Positions 1 to 11,899 of a DNA stretch of 64,000 nt are shown piece after piece. The notes below the pieces were generated by a model, which made no database searches, was not told the DNA's origin, and was given only the letters and a program-made list of their open reading frames with translations. The position numbers were made by a program, and so were the translations under genes. Where the stretch lies: NCBI GenBank assembly GCA_026874595.1, contig CM049321.1, positions 2,666,479 through 2,730,478 of the forward strand, given 5' to 3'. Every line of letters starts with the position of its first letter. Positions within the stretch are counted from its first letter, which is position 1. This DNA is from Sipunculus nudus (taxonomy: Eukaryota; Annelida; Sipuncula; Golfingiida; Sipunculidae).

Positions 1-540
1 TAATGTATCGTCAGGGACCTAATTTGACGGAATACAGAAATAATTGGTAGATTGAAATAATTCTTGTTCGATAATTATAAATATTGAATGTAATACTGCA
101 TAATCCTTATAATTAGTACACGAGTTCTGTTTTCTCTGAATTCCAGAAACAAAGAGATGAGTGTCATGTGATCCCGGGGAACCAGACTTGCATCATGCAC
201 CGACTGTATCATGAATTAATGTTGCCCTCCGCGTATATAATTATCAGAACATCATAGATGATGCGGCTGCTTGGACATTGATATAGAACATTTATATATG
301 ATAACCAATATTTAGGGGTTGGGTATTTTATGCTTATTCCGAAACTAACCTGTGACTTTTTCTTCGGTGGTAGGACTATATTGATAAAATCAACCATATT
401 CACCATTGCATAAGCTTGGGGTCCATGTATAAGGTTGATATTTCTTATGCACTCAAGGTGCAGTCTGGATCTTAATAAAGAATATCAGTACACCCGCTCA
501 TATCTTCTCTTCGTTGATGTAATTTATATACACGTGTGTG
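1..540. other. no gene recognised
   Basis: AT-rich sequence without a convincing coding exon, RNA gene or repeat that I can name. The open frames here are short and have no domain signature. Confidence 0.5.
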
Positions 541-690
541 AGGGTGTGCGAGCGTGTGTGAGAAAGATAGATACAGATGGGGAAGATAGTGAATGAGACT
601 GAGACTGAGCGGACACGTGTGTGATAGTGAGAATAACAGAAGAGAGATAGAATGTGAGATGCGTGTGTGTTTGTGGATGTTTGATGAGCA
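528..690. repeat. GT/GA-rich low-complexity tract
   Basis: Imperfect runs of gtgtgtg, gagactgagactgag and agatagata make up this tract. It explains the overlapping Ser/His/Leu-rich open frames on both strands, which I do not treat as genes. Confidence 0.7.
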
Positions 691-699
691 AACATATAC

Positions 700-1337
700 T
701 CTGATCATTTTTACACTCATTTGTACATAAGCTATACTTATAATTAAGTCTGGACCTGTTTCAATACCAAATAAATACACCAAATGCGTGTCAAGATGTC
801 GCTCTACATATATTGATTTTTGGCCGTTCCGCGTTGTATATCCTAGCGACACATAAAACAATTTGCGTGTTGCCGTGCCGGTACATATGACATTTCTCAA
901 AAGACACATTCGGCAATCCACATAAGGAACTGTGCATGCCGCATTTTGCATTCCTTGTGTATGGAATCTTAGCTTCAGTTCTTAATTCAGACCGCCTGAT
1001 AGAATTTCGTGTGAGAAAAGAAGTAATAATAGATAAAATACAATTTTCAAATCAATGAAACATAACAAAACAAAATTAATTTTCTCATTTCATCCAGAGT
1101 GATATTGATTCGTTAAAAAGCAAATCACTTCTTGTTATGAATCAAATTGCAAATCAATGACATCAATTGACCTCAAAGAATATAAGCTACATTATATTTA
1201 TAGTTTCGCTCAGAGGAAATGACACAAATTAATTCTAAAACCATCTCGTTACGCCCAATTTGCAATTTTTTGCTCCTAAGACGTTGACACTTCCGCACAA
1301 GTTATTTATACCAATGGCATATTATTGAGCTTTAATG
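700..1337. other. no gene recognised
   Basis: AT-rich flank of the retroelement. I see no exon, RNA gene or clear repeat. Confidence 0.5.
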
Positions 1338-1341
1338 AATA

Positions 1342-1510
1342 TGTGAAAGACTGACACGAAGACCAGAAAGTCAGACAACCACTGTATTTGTCTTCATGCT
1401 ACACAGTATAGACAGCAACTGATCTACTCTAAAGTCCTTCACCTTAACTACCAGCGCCCCCTATTTATTCACTCAGAAAATAAATACCTACATTAGCTGA
1501 CGCTATCACA
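1342..1510 (-). repeat. 3' LTR of the Ty3/Gypsy element
   Basis: 169 bp with TGTGA...TCACA ends. Its partner at 5855-6022 is about 97% identical by eye. The differences are tatagac/tatacac, ctgatc/ctgaac, caccttaac/caccgtaac and a substitution plus indel near the agaaa stretch. Confidence 0.95.
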
Positions 1511-1917
1511 CACCCCCACCAGAGTCCCACTGGACTCGATATTGATATAATCAGGCTCAAAGATAAATTAACATTTAACAGTTATTCGCTAATCACTCAT
1601 ATCTTAGTCTCAGAGACATTTGCATGAATATCCCCCGTATACGAAATTAAATAAAACATTAACAGTTACCTAAATTGGAAAACACACCTGATTATGTATC
1701 CAATGACTTAACGACATAACTATACGAAAATATAACCTAAACAGAAGGTTTCAATATCATCAAGTTAGACTGTCAAGAATGCTTGAACTATGTGAGCATG
1801 GCCCTTACAAGGACCGCAGGGATAATGAGTCCAGAATGTAGTCCTGTTTCCGTAACACCAGTAATACCTGTAATACAATATTTTGCCTATTGAGTATTGT
1901 CCGAAATAAATATCAAA

Positions 1918-2409
1918 TTAGTCTGTATCAATGTCTGTACTGTCCAGCCCTGGCTCTTCGTCATCACCTGCATGTTCCGACTCGCTCCCGCATTCAATCA
2001 TCTCCTCCTCTAGAGTTATTTCCTCGTAAACATTAAGACTAGGATCCACCTGTAAACGTTTAGGAGCCATTCTTCTCCGTCTAGGGTAACGAGCTTCACG
2101 GGCTCTTGTACTATCATTATCACTGCAATCGGAATCCGTCGCTTCCCGGAATGTAATGTTACGATCCCAGGAATAGGGCAGCTTTGGAGCTGCTTCTAGT
2201 TCGTCATAATGACGCAACTTTGGGCGGGCCTCGGGCCTGTCTACTGGCCGAACCCAGTAATCAACTCCATTTAACAAACGTTCCAAGACAACATACCGGC
2301 CAGTCTTATAAGGAGCTAGCTTACTCCCACCAAGCTTGCCTCTCTCCGCCCCATTCAGCCGAAGGCGTACATGTTGACCGACCTCATACGGTTTACCACG
2401 AGGAACCAT
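1918..2409 (-). pseudogene. Integrase C-terminal region of the Ty3/Gypsy element
   Basis: This 163-codon frame carries the end of the pol protein. A basic, Gly/Pro-rich stretch near residues 20-60 (KLAPYKTGRYVVLERLL and following) has the character of the GPY/F-type integrase C-terminal module, and a long acidic tail follows. No chromodomain is evident. It overlaps the preceding integrase frame by 55 bases in a different frame, so a frameshift near 2355-2409 separates it from the catalytic core. The stop at 1918 leaves about 400 bases to the 3' LTR with no further frame. Confidence 0.8.
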
Positions 2410-4463
2410 GCGTTTCGCCCGTTGTCTCTGGCAGTTCTGATCCGGGCCCTAACTTCTTTAACTACCTTATTGAACTTTTTTTTGTCGACCCAGTCCACAA
2501 CATCGCCTTCATGCGTAGGATTAAAGCTCCAATCGACATCCGATTCTCGTTTCCATGCCAATTTTAGAAAATCCTCGGGAGACCTTGGTGGTATACCGAA
2601 AAGAAGCTCGGCGGGGCTGTATTTTGTTGTGGCGTTAGCAGACGAATTATGCGCATATTGCACTGCCGAAACTGCACTGGGCCAAGACACCAGGTTTCCA
2701 TCACAAACACACCGTATCTGATCGACTAATTGATTTTGCCGCTCCACCTGTCCCTGCGATCGCGCATGTCTGGGAGCCCCTAACGCTTGGGCTATCCCTA
2801 ATACTTTAAAAGTGTCACGGAATATTTGCGCTACAAAGTGGCTACCCCTGTCTGAAGCCACCGTTAGAGGAAGGCCAAAATGACACACCCATCTCTCCCG
2901 AAAAACCTCTGCCGCTGTCCCTGCCGTACAATCTCTAGTAGGAACCAACACCACAAAACGGCTCAGAACGTCCTGCATAGCTAAAACGTAGCGGTACCCA
3001 TGAGGTTCGGAGCGTTGGAAGGGGCCCGTAAAGTCAATCTGGACTTTATCCAGGGGTTTTTCTGGAATATCCGTTTCCATCAAAGGTGCCTTACCCGGCC
3101 GTTTGCTCCGTTTATGCTTGCCACATTGTTCACAATTTGCCACCATGGCAGTTACGTCAGCTTATACTCCTGGCCACCATGCTACATGCCGCACGCGTGC
3201 CCAGGTTCGATCTCTCCCCATGTGCCCACTAAGGGGAGTCGCATGAACAAGTTCAAGAAATTGCTGACGTTTTGGCCTAGGCATAATCACTAACGCTTCT
3301 CGATGTACTCCCAGGGGACTGGCTTTATTTTTACGTCCCCTGAAGTTCCCATACCTGAGTACTCCATCTGGTTCCAGCGAAAGACGTCTGCGGTACTGAT
3401 ACTAAACTGCTGCGGAATCAGAGGCCGCGTCTTCAAGGGGTTGATCATGTTGAATCGCCCTGACCACAGGGCCGATTTCTGGATCTTGTACTTGTGATTC
3501 GCGCATGTCCTCCAGAGTAAACACAGAGTCGCAGCTGACATCGGCTAAGTTTGGTATGGCGGTTACGATGGAAGCAATAAGATTCCCATCGGCACCAACG
3601 CGTGAAAGATAGTCGGCCATGGCCATATCAGGGCCAATCCCTGCCTTATGGATCACGCGGAAGGTAAAATCCTGAAGATATTCTATCCAACGTGCTCGAC
3701 GACCTTTTTGATCATTTATATCTAGGCTAGTAAGCCAGGTGAGTGCACGGTGATCTGTTATCAAGTCAAAAGGTTTACTCAAATATATCCTGAACTTTTT
3801 TACAGCCAAAATTACGGCGAGCAGTTCCTTCTCGGTTGTTGTATACCGCCGCTGTTCAGGTTGTAGCGTGTGATGAAAGAACGCAACTGGCGCTAAAGTC
3901 GGGGACCTGTCATCCGAAACGATACTATTGGCCAACATTGCCCCAACACCATCGTCGCTGGCATCCGTAACGAGAACAAACTTTAGGTTAAAGTCTGGCA
4001 GTTTTAAAGCAATTGCATTTGCGACTTGATTTTTCAATGTCGTGAACGCGGTTTCCATTTCCCGCGTCCAGACAAGTTTCTGCTTCCCGTTCTTTTCCAA
4101 TGCGTTGTACAGCGGCTTTGCAACATCCGCCATACCTGGCAACCATCGCTGAACGTATGCAAATGCTCCTAATGCCTTGCGGAGTTCATGAACATCTTTA
4201 GGCCGAGGAAGTTCCCTTAGCTGTTTGACCCGTGCTTCATGAATTGACACACATCCATTGTAAATCACTTGTCCGAGATACTCGACCTTGTCAGTGGCAA
4301 ATGTACACTTCTGAGGGGCCAGCAATATACCTGCGACCTTTAGCTTTTGTAACACCCTCCGAGGTCTTTCGAAGTGTTTATTCCAATCGCAGCCCCACAC
4401 TAGAATGTCATCCAGGTAACACAAAGCGTCTCTGTACTGGCATTCGCCCAGAACCACGGACAT
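2355..4463 (-). pseudogene. Pol: end of reverse transcriptase, RNase H and integrase core, with two stop codons
   Basis: One continuous reading frame runs from 4463 to 2355 and is broken by an in-frame TAG at 3402-3404 and TAA at 3162-3164. From the start it shows the reverse transcriptase YLDD motif (residues 17-20) and then RNase H (VTDASDDGVGAML, EKELLAV and LITDHRAL, carrying the expected acidic residues). Between the stops lies the integrase zinc-binding region, with two His upstream of the C-x2-C in ANCEQCGKH. The integrase core follows, with the D,D,E residues in IDFTGPF, ASDRGSHF and GQVERQNQ. The family copies RNA into DNA and inserts it into the genome. This copy cannot make a full protein. 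The frame is offset by one base from the N-terminal reverse transcriptase frame at 4408-4959. Confidence 0.93.
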
Positions 4464-4959
4464 AAATCTTTGGAAGCAAGCTCGAAGAAGCTCCTGCGAG
4501 GCCGAACGGACACCCCTGCTTCCACTGAAACTGTCCCCATGGCACTACAAAACTCGTCAAGGGGCGGTCTTGCTTCTTTATTGGCATTTGATGATAGCCA
4601 GATTTCAGATCTATGGTTGAAAAATATCTGGCTTCACCCAGACGATCTAGCAAGTCCTCAATCATCGGTATTGGGTGCATTGAATGAGGAATGGATCTCG
4701 AATTAAGACCACGATAATCTATTGCCAGTCTTAATCGGCCATCCTTGCGGCGCGCGCACACGATTGGAGCAGCCCATGGGCTCACTGATTCCTCCACCAG
4801 ACCTTGCTTCATGAGATCCTCTAACTCTCGTCTTACCTCCTGTTCCTGTAGCTGTGACAGTCTCCTGGGTCTAGACGCGTATGGTGCTACCCCAGGTTTT
4901 AAGGGTATCGCATGCTCTACCCCTACATCGACAACAGGAAGACTGAACAACTGCTGCAT
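4408..4959 (-). pseudogene. Reverse transcriptase N-terminal part of the Ty3/Gypsy element
   Basis: 183 codons covering the fingers and start of the palm of a Ty3/Gypsy reverse transcriptase. It has SPWAAPIVCARRKDGRLRL, then DYRGLN, then the catalytic-aspartate motif FSTIDLKSGYHQ. The conserved FGLAGA appears near residue 153, after which the frame runs into unrelated residues. The correct continuation is in the frame starting at 4463, so there is one frameshift near 4460. Only about 45 bases separate this frame from the gag stop, so the protease and the linker that normally precede the reverse transcriptase are missing. Confidence 0.93.
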
Positions 4960-5004
4960 GGCTTTTTTTCGTCATCCCCCCGTCCGCCATACTAACAGGG
5001 GGGC

Positions 5005-5838
5005 TCACTGAAAATTCTGAGCTGGATTACCTTTTGGTTTCCAGTTCGGGTTTTCCTTTAATCGACGTCTACACTGCCGCCAGCCACCCCCATGCTGACG
5101 TTTACAGTACCAGCAACTCAAGGTTCGAGCACCAGAACCCCCTTGGGTCCGTGCGGCCTTTAATAGAGCTATTTCAGCAGAGAGATGTTTCACTGAATCT
5201 TCTAGAGGTGAGCTATCAACAGCCGGTGCGCTCACTGTCGATACCATATGACGAATGTTCTCCGAATTATCCGTTCCCGTGCCAGTCAATTGAACCGGCC
5301 GTATATTAGCCAAAGCATTCTCGGCCGACTTAAGGACCTCGGCATAGGATTTTGGTTCAGTCATTGTCGCCATCCAACGCGCCTTTATCACTTCCTGTCG
5401 AACACTGTCATTCCTCATACCATCAACAAAACGCCAGAGCACACGTTTCCTGATAATGTACTCAGGTTCATCATCAAATGCCGCACAGGCCAATTTCTGA
5501 AGTCTGGTCATGTAACTTATAAACGATTCACCCGCGTCTTGCACTGCTTTTTCAAAAGACTTTATAGCCAGTTCAACGCTATCAGCAGTAAGGTAACGTT
5601 CATCAAAGCGTTTAATCATGTCATCATCAGAATTCACCCATGCCTGTTTAAGCGCCTCTTCCTGTGCGACCCAGCGCTCAGCCTCGCCAGAAAGCTGGAG
5701 CCGCAACAAGGCCGCTCTATATGAACTGTCCTGCCAGGCTACAACGTTATTATGAACGTTAACTTTCTTGATCAGAATAAAGTGATCACGAAACTCACGC
5801 CAGGATTCGGCCGTGGGCTCTTCACCAAATACCTTAAA
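5005..5838 (-). pseudogene. Gag-like frame of the Ty3/Gypsy element
   Basis: An open frame follows a stop at 5839-5841, just inside the 5' LTR, and ends at 5005. It has a capsid-like helical region (AERWVAQEEAL and SFISYMTRLQKLA, near the middle) and a C-terminal zinc-knuckle-like motif CWYCKRQHGGGWRQC. Its spacing, C-x2-C-x3-H-x6-C, departs from the canonical C-x2-C-x4-H-x4-C. There is no ATG in frame until well inside the capsid-like region; upstream candidate starts are non-ATG (for example TTG at 5709). The N-terminus is therefore probably deleted or mutated. Gag normally forms the particle shell and binds the RNA. Confidence 0.85.
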
Positions 5839-5854
5839 CTACCGCTGCCACCAG

Positions 5855-6022
5855 TGTGAAAGACTGACACGAAGACCAGAAAGTCAGACAACCACTGTAT
5901 TTGTCTTCATGCTACACAGTATACACAGCAACTGAACTACTCTAAAGTCCTTCACCGTAACTACCAGCGCCCCCTATTTATTCACTCAGAAACTAATACC
6001 TACATTAGCTGACGCTATCACA
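5855..6022 (-). repeat. 5' LTR of the Ty3/Gypsy element
   Basis: 168 bp, partner of the LTR at 1342-1510, with the same TGTGA and TCACA ends. Immediately outside is the AATA target duplication. Confidence 0.95.
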
Positions 6023-6026
6023 AATA

Positions 6027-8880
6027 CCGGCGGCTATCCAGATCAAGCTGATGTTGTTAAAATTGTAAAATTCTTTTTACTGACAGAGCCTTAAGTTTCG
6101 TTAAGGTTAATACATAGAATTTTACTTTTACATATACATCTTATTTCATTTTATTAGTATTGGATTTTATCATTAACACAAGTACACTATTTATGCTCGT
6201 ACTGGCTGAATTTAAGATCTGGTTTAACCTATTTTATCAAAGTTGTGTATATATAAAAAATACAAAACGCGTAGATAATATATAAGCTGACCACAATCAT
6301 TTGATACAACCGGGAGGGGGGGTCTCTATTATAAACATTGACGTATGCTTACTCCTCCCATAACATCGTTTTGGCATATCTGATCTCACCTTTAATCAGA
6401 GGTATTGAGTGCTATATACCGAAACGGTGACTTTATCCTGTCAAACGGTTGAAGTAAAATTGACCATCCTGCTGTTAAGATTGAACCTCTTTTGTATAAT
6501 AACAGTATGAAACGGTGATGATAATTGTTTAACACTTCAAACAAAATAATAAGACATTTTTTCATCCGGCAGCGTTTTGGTACCAGTGCAAAAGAACTGT
6601 TTTGCCCCAGTCATCTGATAAAATGCACTTCAACCATTTCTGTCCTGTTCCCGGCAAGACCATTCTCTCATAATTGCTGCTTCAGCAGGATATGCGTTCA
6701 TCCCCGTTCGTGTTTGTGTTGTACACAATAAAATACGTAGAACCATTACCGGAATATCATTAAATATTGGCATTTCGGGACTTTGCAAAATGAAGATTCG
6801 ATTACATTTATTGTGAATCCGGCCATTGATTCGGATTTAGGAGCATCAACACGCATGTACATTAACTTATGCACGGATGAACCTAAAATATGGTCCGATT
6901 AAGTTATTGCAAACACAGTTTTGGAATCACAAAGCGGAAGCTTGCATTCTATAGATTGCAGATTTCTAGCTAATAATCTATTTACACGGGCTTCGTGAGA
7001 TGAACCTTTCGTCATCACTCACCTAGATCCGGAAAATTCAATTATCTCGTCACAAAAAAAATCTTTCCTTGAGTTATATCGTATCAATTGCAAATATAAC
7101 GATTTTTAATTCAAATGTCAACCCCTCGTGGGGTGTATGCAGGATCAATGTCAGCTCGGTGAGAACCAACAAGGTATATTCACTTGCTTATTGGTTAACT
7201 ATTTACTGGCGGTGCACGGCACATCGATGATTGACAGGCGTGCGGAGGCTGCTGGTCAGTCATCCTGGACTGTGCTTATCTTCATTACCGGCGCTTCATA
7301 ATTGACACTAATTACTGCAAAGACATCATCCTGTACTCCTATCCCTGAAGTATTATGCAGATCGTAGAATTTTGTTTAGGCCTGCCCCAAATTACGTCAT
7401 TGCCATCCTATACCGGTAAGATCGTGGTTGCAAGAATATGTCATGAAATATGAAATTGCCGCTAGTTATTTCAGTAAACTTTACCTCGCTACGGCTTATA
7501 ACTATTTCATCTATGTCATCATATTGTCTCATTTTAAACTAAATATTAAATACGTTTAAATATATTCAAAACCTGATTTTTTAAAAATATTTTTGTTTAA
7601 TGATGTAGCCCAATACTACGAACCGATAAAACATTGCATTGCTTGGTCGCACTGGCCGCTTCTTATTTCCAATTATTACGCTCTACCGGTTGTTTTGTTA
7701 GCGTACTTGTCTCCGTGTATACCTCTGTGAAAGCCAGCTTATAGCGTCGACATTCACTGAAATCGTTCACATTTTACATGATGAATACGGCACCTTGTGA
7801 AAAAGTGACCCTTGTTGTAATATTCATATTACGTGGTGTTGGATGGCTTATAGCTACCTTGCGCAAGCGCGGTATAATACATAAAAGCCAGTTCGGAGAA
7901 CTGCGAGAACGCTGTCAATCAACATCGGGATTCGATGATTATTTTTACATTAAAAAAAACTATATTAGAGTCTGCATACAGTTTTAAAGTATTCAGATAT
8001 CAGTCATTTAAAGGTTTTAACAATAAAAATATACTATTTAATGCTAAACATGCCTATTAAATATTCGGTAATCTGTGGGTTTGGTTATTCTGGGATGATA
8101 TCGGTTTACTAGCATATGTAGCTGGTAAATATTTCGTGTGTACAGTGTTCACGTATAATAGTGAGATGGGGATGCAGTGGCAGCTCGAATGTTTGCTCAG
8201 AGTGATCAGTGTAATCGTTGTGACTCATTCACTTCACAACTTACGCGTCCCGGGGCGGTAGCCCATGACATAATCGATGACCGGCCACTGGAGCAGTAAG
8301 CTCCGCCTACTTCTGATTGACAGTTCTTGAGATGTCATCTCATGTTAAAATTCCGTCTTTTTCACCATGACGAACTATTTTGATTATCGAAACCATTTAA
8401 GAACTTAATATATAATGAAATCATATCACTGTCACTTGCGCTTATATTCCTGTTTCCCGTGGAATAAGAGAATACTCTCCCCAAACATGTTTTGGCCATT
8501 TCCCCAAAACAAACAACTCAACAGACTGCATTGTTTTTGGTGCATTATTTCTAAAAAAAAACAAGATGTAGATTATGTTTTAAATTTTACATAAAGGTAT
8601 GTTCACATGTAACCTAAAATGTGTTTTATTTATTTGTTGTATTTATAATTTGCATTGTTTCTATCATATTTTTATATTGAAAATTCAATAGGAAACAAAA
8701 CATAATTACTCAAGCAAAAATGGCTGGAGATATTTGTATGTACTTCCATGTAATACTATTCTTACATACATACTATTTGCAAAATGTGAGCTATATCGCG
8801 TAAAAAAATATAAAATAAATTATTTAAAGTTCAAAATCTTCAAAGCAAATATGAGACAACTTTCATATATATCTTATTTA
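6027..8880. other. no gene recognised
   Basis: Unique-looking AT-rich DNA. The open frames of 60-80 codons carry no domain signature, and I see no repeat that recurs elsewhere in the window. Confidence 0.45.
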
Positions 8881-9060
8881 ACAGAAGATATTCTAAGGAT
8901 TCCCGCTCTCTATTCTGTAATTCTAACTCGTGCGCCCGAGCTATTCCCTGACGCTCTAACTGGCGTTCTCGAGCCCTAGCAAGCTCATCTAGTTCCTGCG
9001 TATCCTGCACTCTAGCCTACACAACCTGGCGCTGAAGTGACGTCTGTAACAACTCCCCTG
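8881..9060 (-). pseudogene. Decayed Arg/Glu/Gln-rich coiled-coil coding fragment
   Basis: Read on the minus strand, one frame gives an uninterrupted charged stretch including DTQELDELARARERQLERQ and then RAHELELQNRERE. This is heptad-like and typical of a coiled coil. An in-frame stop lies upstream near 9017, and further upstream the coding character moves between frames up to about 9360. I do not recognise the family. A degraded retroelement capsid gene or a lost exon are both possible. Confidence 0.45.
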
Positions 9061-9360
9061 TATAACCCATCGCCTTACCACATCACATTTTATGGCCTTT
9101 CTCAACAGGTCCATAGCAATAAGATATTACGTAACGACCCTACGTTTGACGCAGGAACCTACGTTATTGCACAACACCCGGCTCCACCCGAGTGTTAACG
9201 CGACTGCACTATATGCTACCCTTAAACCTATATTGACACCACGCGGTCTAACCAATGGACACAAATTCCGACCCAACAGGGTATTCGGACCCTCAAAACC
9301 TAGGATTTCCGTAAGCACGCGGTACTACGCGCTGACACGTTGCGCGAACGCCTGCTAAAT
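9061..9360 (-). other. Possible upstream remnant of the coiled-coil fragment
   Basis: Minus-strand frames here show short coding-like runs interrupted by several stops. The GC content is higher than the surroundings, which suggests old coding or mobile-element DNA. I cannot name it. Confidence 0.3.
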
Positions 9361-9376
9361 CTGGGCGATAAACAAA

Positions 9377-9396
9377 GGGGGGGGGGGGGGGGGGGC
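9377..9396. repeat. poly-G run
   Basis: A G homopolymer of about 20 bases followed by cgggcgg. Its length is error-prone in sequencing. Confidence 0.8.
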
Positions 9397-9399
9397 GGG

Positions 9400-10080
9400 C
9401 GGTAAATCTCGGTGGTCGGAAGTATCTGGCACTGAAAAGTGGCAAGGTCACCCGACACTGAAAATCTGATTGCTTTCCATTTATGTTTCTATATATTCAG
9501 TCTTTTTTTTTCATTGCGAAAATAAAGCATTCAGATCATGATGTTCAGTTGATATGTTTAAATATGTGTCTACTGTTACTACTGCCTAAATTCTTATTAT
9601 CTGCCGAGTTATCAGCAAATGGTAACATTGATAATATTTTGTTTCTCGAAAAAGGTAAGCTCAGTTGACAGTATATGAACTGAGTAACATTTTAAGTAAA
9701 CTTTTGAGCTTGTGTGATGGTATTGCAGATACGTAATCGGTTTGTTAACCAATGCAATCTCAAATAGACAGGAGCAAGCATCACTAAATATTTCATGCAA
9801 AAAATCAGTCATCTAAAAACTCTATAGGACTGAGCTTATTTTTATTCTAGCTGCATTGACTTAAATTCTAGAGAAAAAGCTTATAAAAAACTTTGAAAAC
9901 ATACTTCTCTGAAATTGTTTAGGCATAGTGTTCAATGTTTTACAGAAATAATCCCAGAAGTAATGTTTCACAAGTTTGTGGGGATGCCTCCAGTTCGGTG
10001 ATTTGGCCGAGTTACAAGAAGCTGAACATTGTCATATGGCCCAAGAAACATATCAAAATTTAAATTTCAGAAAGGGCTGG
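9400..10080. other. no gene recognised
   Basis: AT-rich sequence with no convincing exon, RNA gene or repeat. Confidence 0.45.
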
Positions 10081-10189
10081 AACCATCATCATCAAAGTGT
10101 GACACTTAGGTATTGATGGGACCACCTGCATCGATCTTTTAGCCCAACGAAACGAAGTACCGTCGGCGTCAGTGTTGGCCTTGGCATCA

Positions 10190-11190
10190 TCGTTGGCGTC
10201 ATCCCTAAACATCCCTGGTTACAGTTTTTTTGTTAAATCTATCACTCAGCAACCACTCACCCGATTACTTTCTTATTTCACATTTGTATTGTATAGATTG
10301 ATTCGGGGATCAAAAGGTCAAAGGCCAAGATCACAGGCCCCAGTTAAAGTCAATTCAAAGTTTTTATTTGTTAGGTTAATTTATCATTGCTAATGAAGAC
10401 ATGTCAATCCAACTTAATACACTGATGTACAGTGACAATACCTGGAACAGCTATTGAAAGTGTTTTCTGTATTTTAATTTCTTGGACAGTAATTAAACAA
10501 AATTTTTACAGATCTCAACATAGCTCAGCTTAAAGTTTCTGTTCACTCTCTATAACTCGGCAATCACTTGCCCTATTGCGCATGCCTTTATATTTCACAT
10601 ATGTATTGCATAGGGTTTAGGAATCGCTCCTGCTATGACTTAGGGATCATCAGGCACCGGTGTTCATGAACAAGTCCGATTTAATTTTTTTTGTTAGGCT
10701 CGTGGCTCCATTTGTTGATGAAGATATTTCAATTAAACTTAGCAGACTGATGTGCAGTGACAATACTCAGCACAGTTATTAAAATTTTCACCTTATTTTA
10801 TTTAATTTCTTGTCCAGTAATGAGCACTTAACGAAGAAACTTTGTGCAGATCCCAACCCAGCTCAGATTTTCGGATAACTTTATAACTCAACAATCACTC
10901 ACCAAATAGCTATTAATATTCATATATTTATTTAATAGGGAGTTCGGATTTCCACATATAATTTAAGGACTAATAACCATGGTCACAGGTCCCCTGTTCA
11001 TGAAAACATCAGGCTTAAGTTTATGTTGGGCTTACTGATCCAGTGCCAGTGAAGACATTTCTGTTAAACTTATACTGATTTCTGTGACTACCCATAGATT
11101 AATTAGGTTGAGGATTATTATAGTCCACATATATTTAATGTGATCAGAGGTCACCAAGCTACTCTGTTATGTCGATGTGTAAGTAGTGGA
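10190..11190. repeat. Three diverged tandem units of about 325-330 bp
   Basis: Anchors recur at about 10391, 10716 and 11046. Each has a gaagacat/gaagatat stretch, then aaactta, then actgatgtacagtgacaatac or a variant. A second shared block reads cactcacc near a ttcacatttgtattg stretch. Copies are far from identical, so this is an old array. The unit length is close to that of the arrays at 23.1-27.3 kb. Confidence 0.7.
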
Positions 11191-11194
11191 ATTT

Positions 11195-11365
11195 GATGAA
11201 ACTCAACAGAACTATTTACCAATATATTATCTCGCCTAAATTTGCTTCCACGCAGTAATTAATGGGTTTTCATAAAACTCAGATTGATGCATATTTAATG
11301 AAATCGTAGGTCACAAGAAATATAACAGGCATATTACGCACCTCTGTTGTGCTCTTAGTTTTCTT
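11195..11365. repeat. Dispersed repeat, copy 1 (second copy at 13310-13460)
   Basis: It shares with 13310-13460 the order tgaaactcaac/cgaaactcac, attatctcgcc, gcatatttaat, a gtcagaggtca-like stretch, ggcatatta and gtgctctt. This repeat explains the two similar short minus-strand frames ending LIKYA-like. Confidence 0.65.
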
Positions 11366-11547
11366 AATGCCCCGTACCGGCGAGCTCTGTAGTCTTAGAC
11401 GACATGTTTGTATTCGGTTATAATAAATAACATAACCCCACAATTTAAAAAAAGCAGGAGTTAGCATAGCCAAAGTTATGCTAGAAATCAGTCACATTTT
11501 TCATAAATGATGACTTATTTAGAATTGTTAATCAACTTAGATATTCA

Positions 11548-11625
11548 GATATATATATATATTTATAAAAATATATATATATAAATATATGTATATATAT
11601 GTGTATATACATATTTGATTATTTT
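11548..11625. repeat. AT-rich microsatellite
   Basis: Alternating atatat interrupted by tttataaaa and gtatatatgtgt. The tract is partly self-complementary. Confidence 0.8.
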
Positions 11626-11843
11626 ATATTGCAAACTCAAAAATTAAAAAAAATGAATAATATAATGAACAAGAGGATTTAATGCAAAGATTTGTACATT
11701 ATTTTTAGTTTTAGCCGAATGAGAAGTGATAAGCTTTGATTGTTCATTTCTCAAATTCTTAAAGATTTGATCATCATGAATCAGTTTCTTCTTGGATGCA
11801 ATTTTGAATTAAATTTTACATCCTGTATTTTTGGTGTTGTAAA

Positions 11844-11861
11844 CCCCCCCCCCCCCCCCCA
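11844..11861. repeat. poly-C run
   Basis: A C homopolymer of about 17 bases. Confidence 0.8.
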
Positions 11862-11899
11862 ACGGTATTGAGTTGTTACACCTGTGCTGTGGGGGCATC

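Larger units (their letters stand above)
1338..6026 (-). mobile_element. Ty3/Gypsy LTR retrotransposon, defective, with target duplication
   Basis: The two LTRs are direct repeats beginning TGTGA and ending TCACA. They bound gag- and pol-like reading frames on the minus strand in the order gag, reverse transcriptase, RNase H, integrase, which is the Ty3/Gypsy order. The 4-bp target duplication AATA lies at 1338-1341 and 6023-6026. The element proper is 1342-6022, 4,681 bp. Just inside the 5' LTR (right end, minus strand) is CTGGTGGCAGCGG, a primer-binding-site-like sequence. Next to the 3' LTR is GGTGGGGGTG, a polypurine-like tract at 1511-1520. The LTRs differ by about four substitutions and one 1-bp indel, so insertion was fairly recent. 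No protease motif and no envelope-like frame is present. Short LTRs and the absence of an integrase chromodomain would fit a Mag-like or Steamer-like lineage, but that placement is inference. Confidence 0.95.

Noticed and set aside
472-951. 159-codon minus-strand open frame rich in Ser, Leu and His
   Set aside because: It crosses the GT/GA-rich low-complexity tract, has no domain and no splice or start context. Best explained by composition.
3290-3541. 83-codon minus-strand frame overlapping pol
   Set aside because: The true pol frame continues through the in-frame TAG at 3402. This frame is a shadow without integrase motifs.
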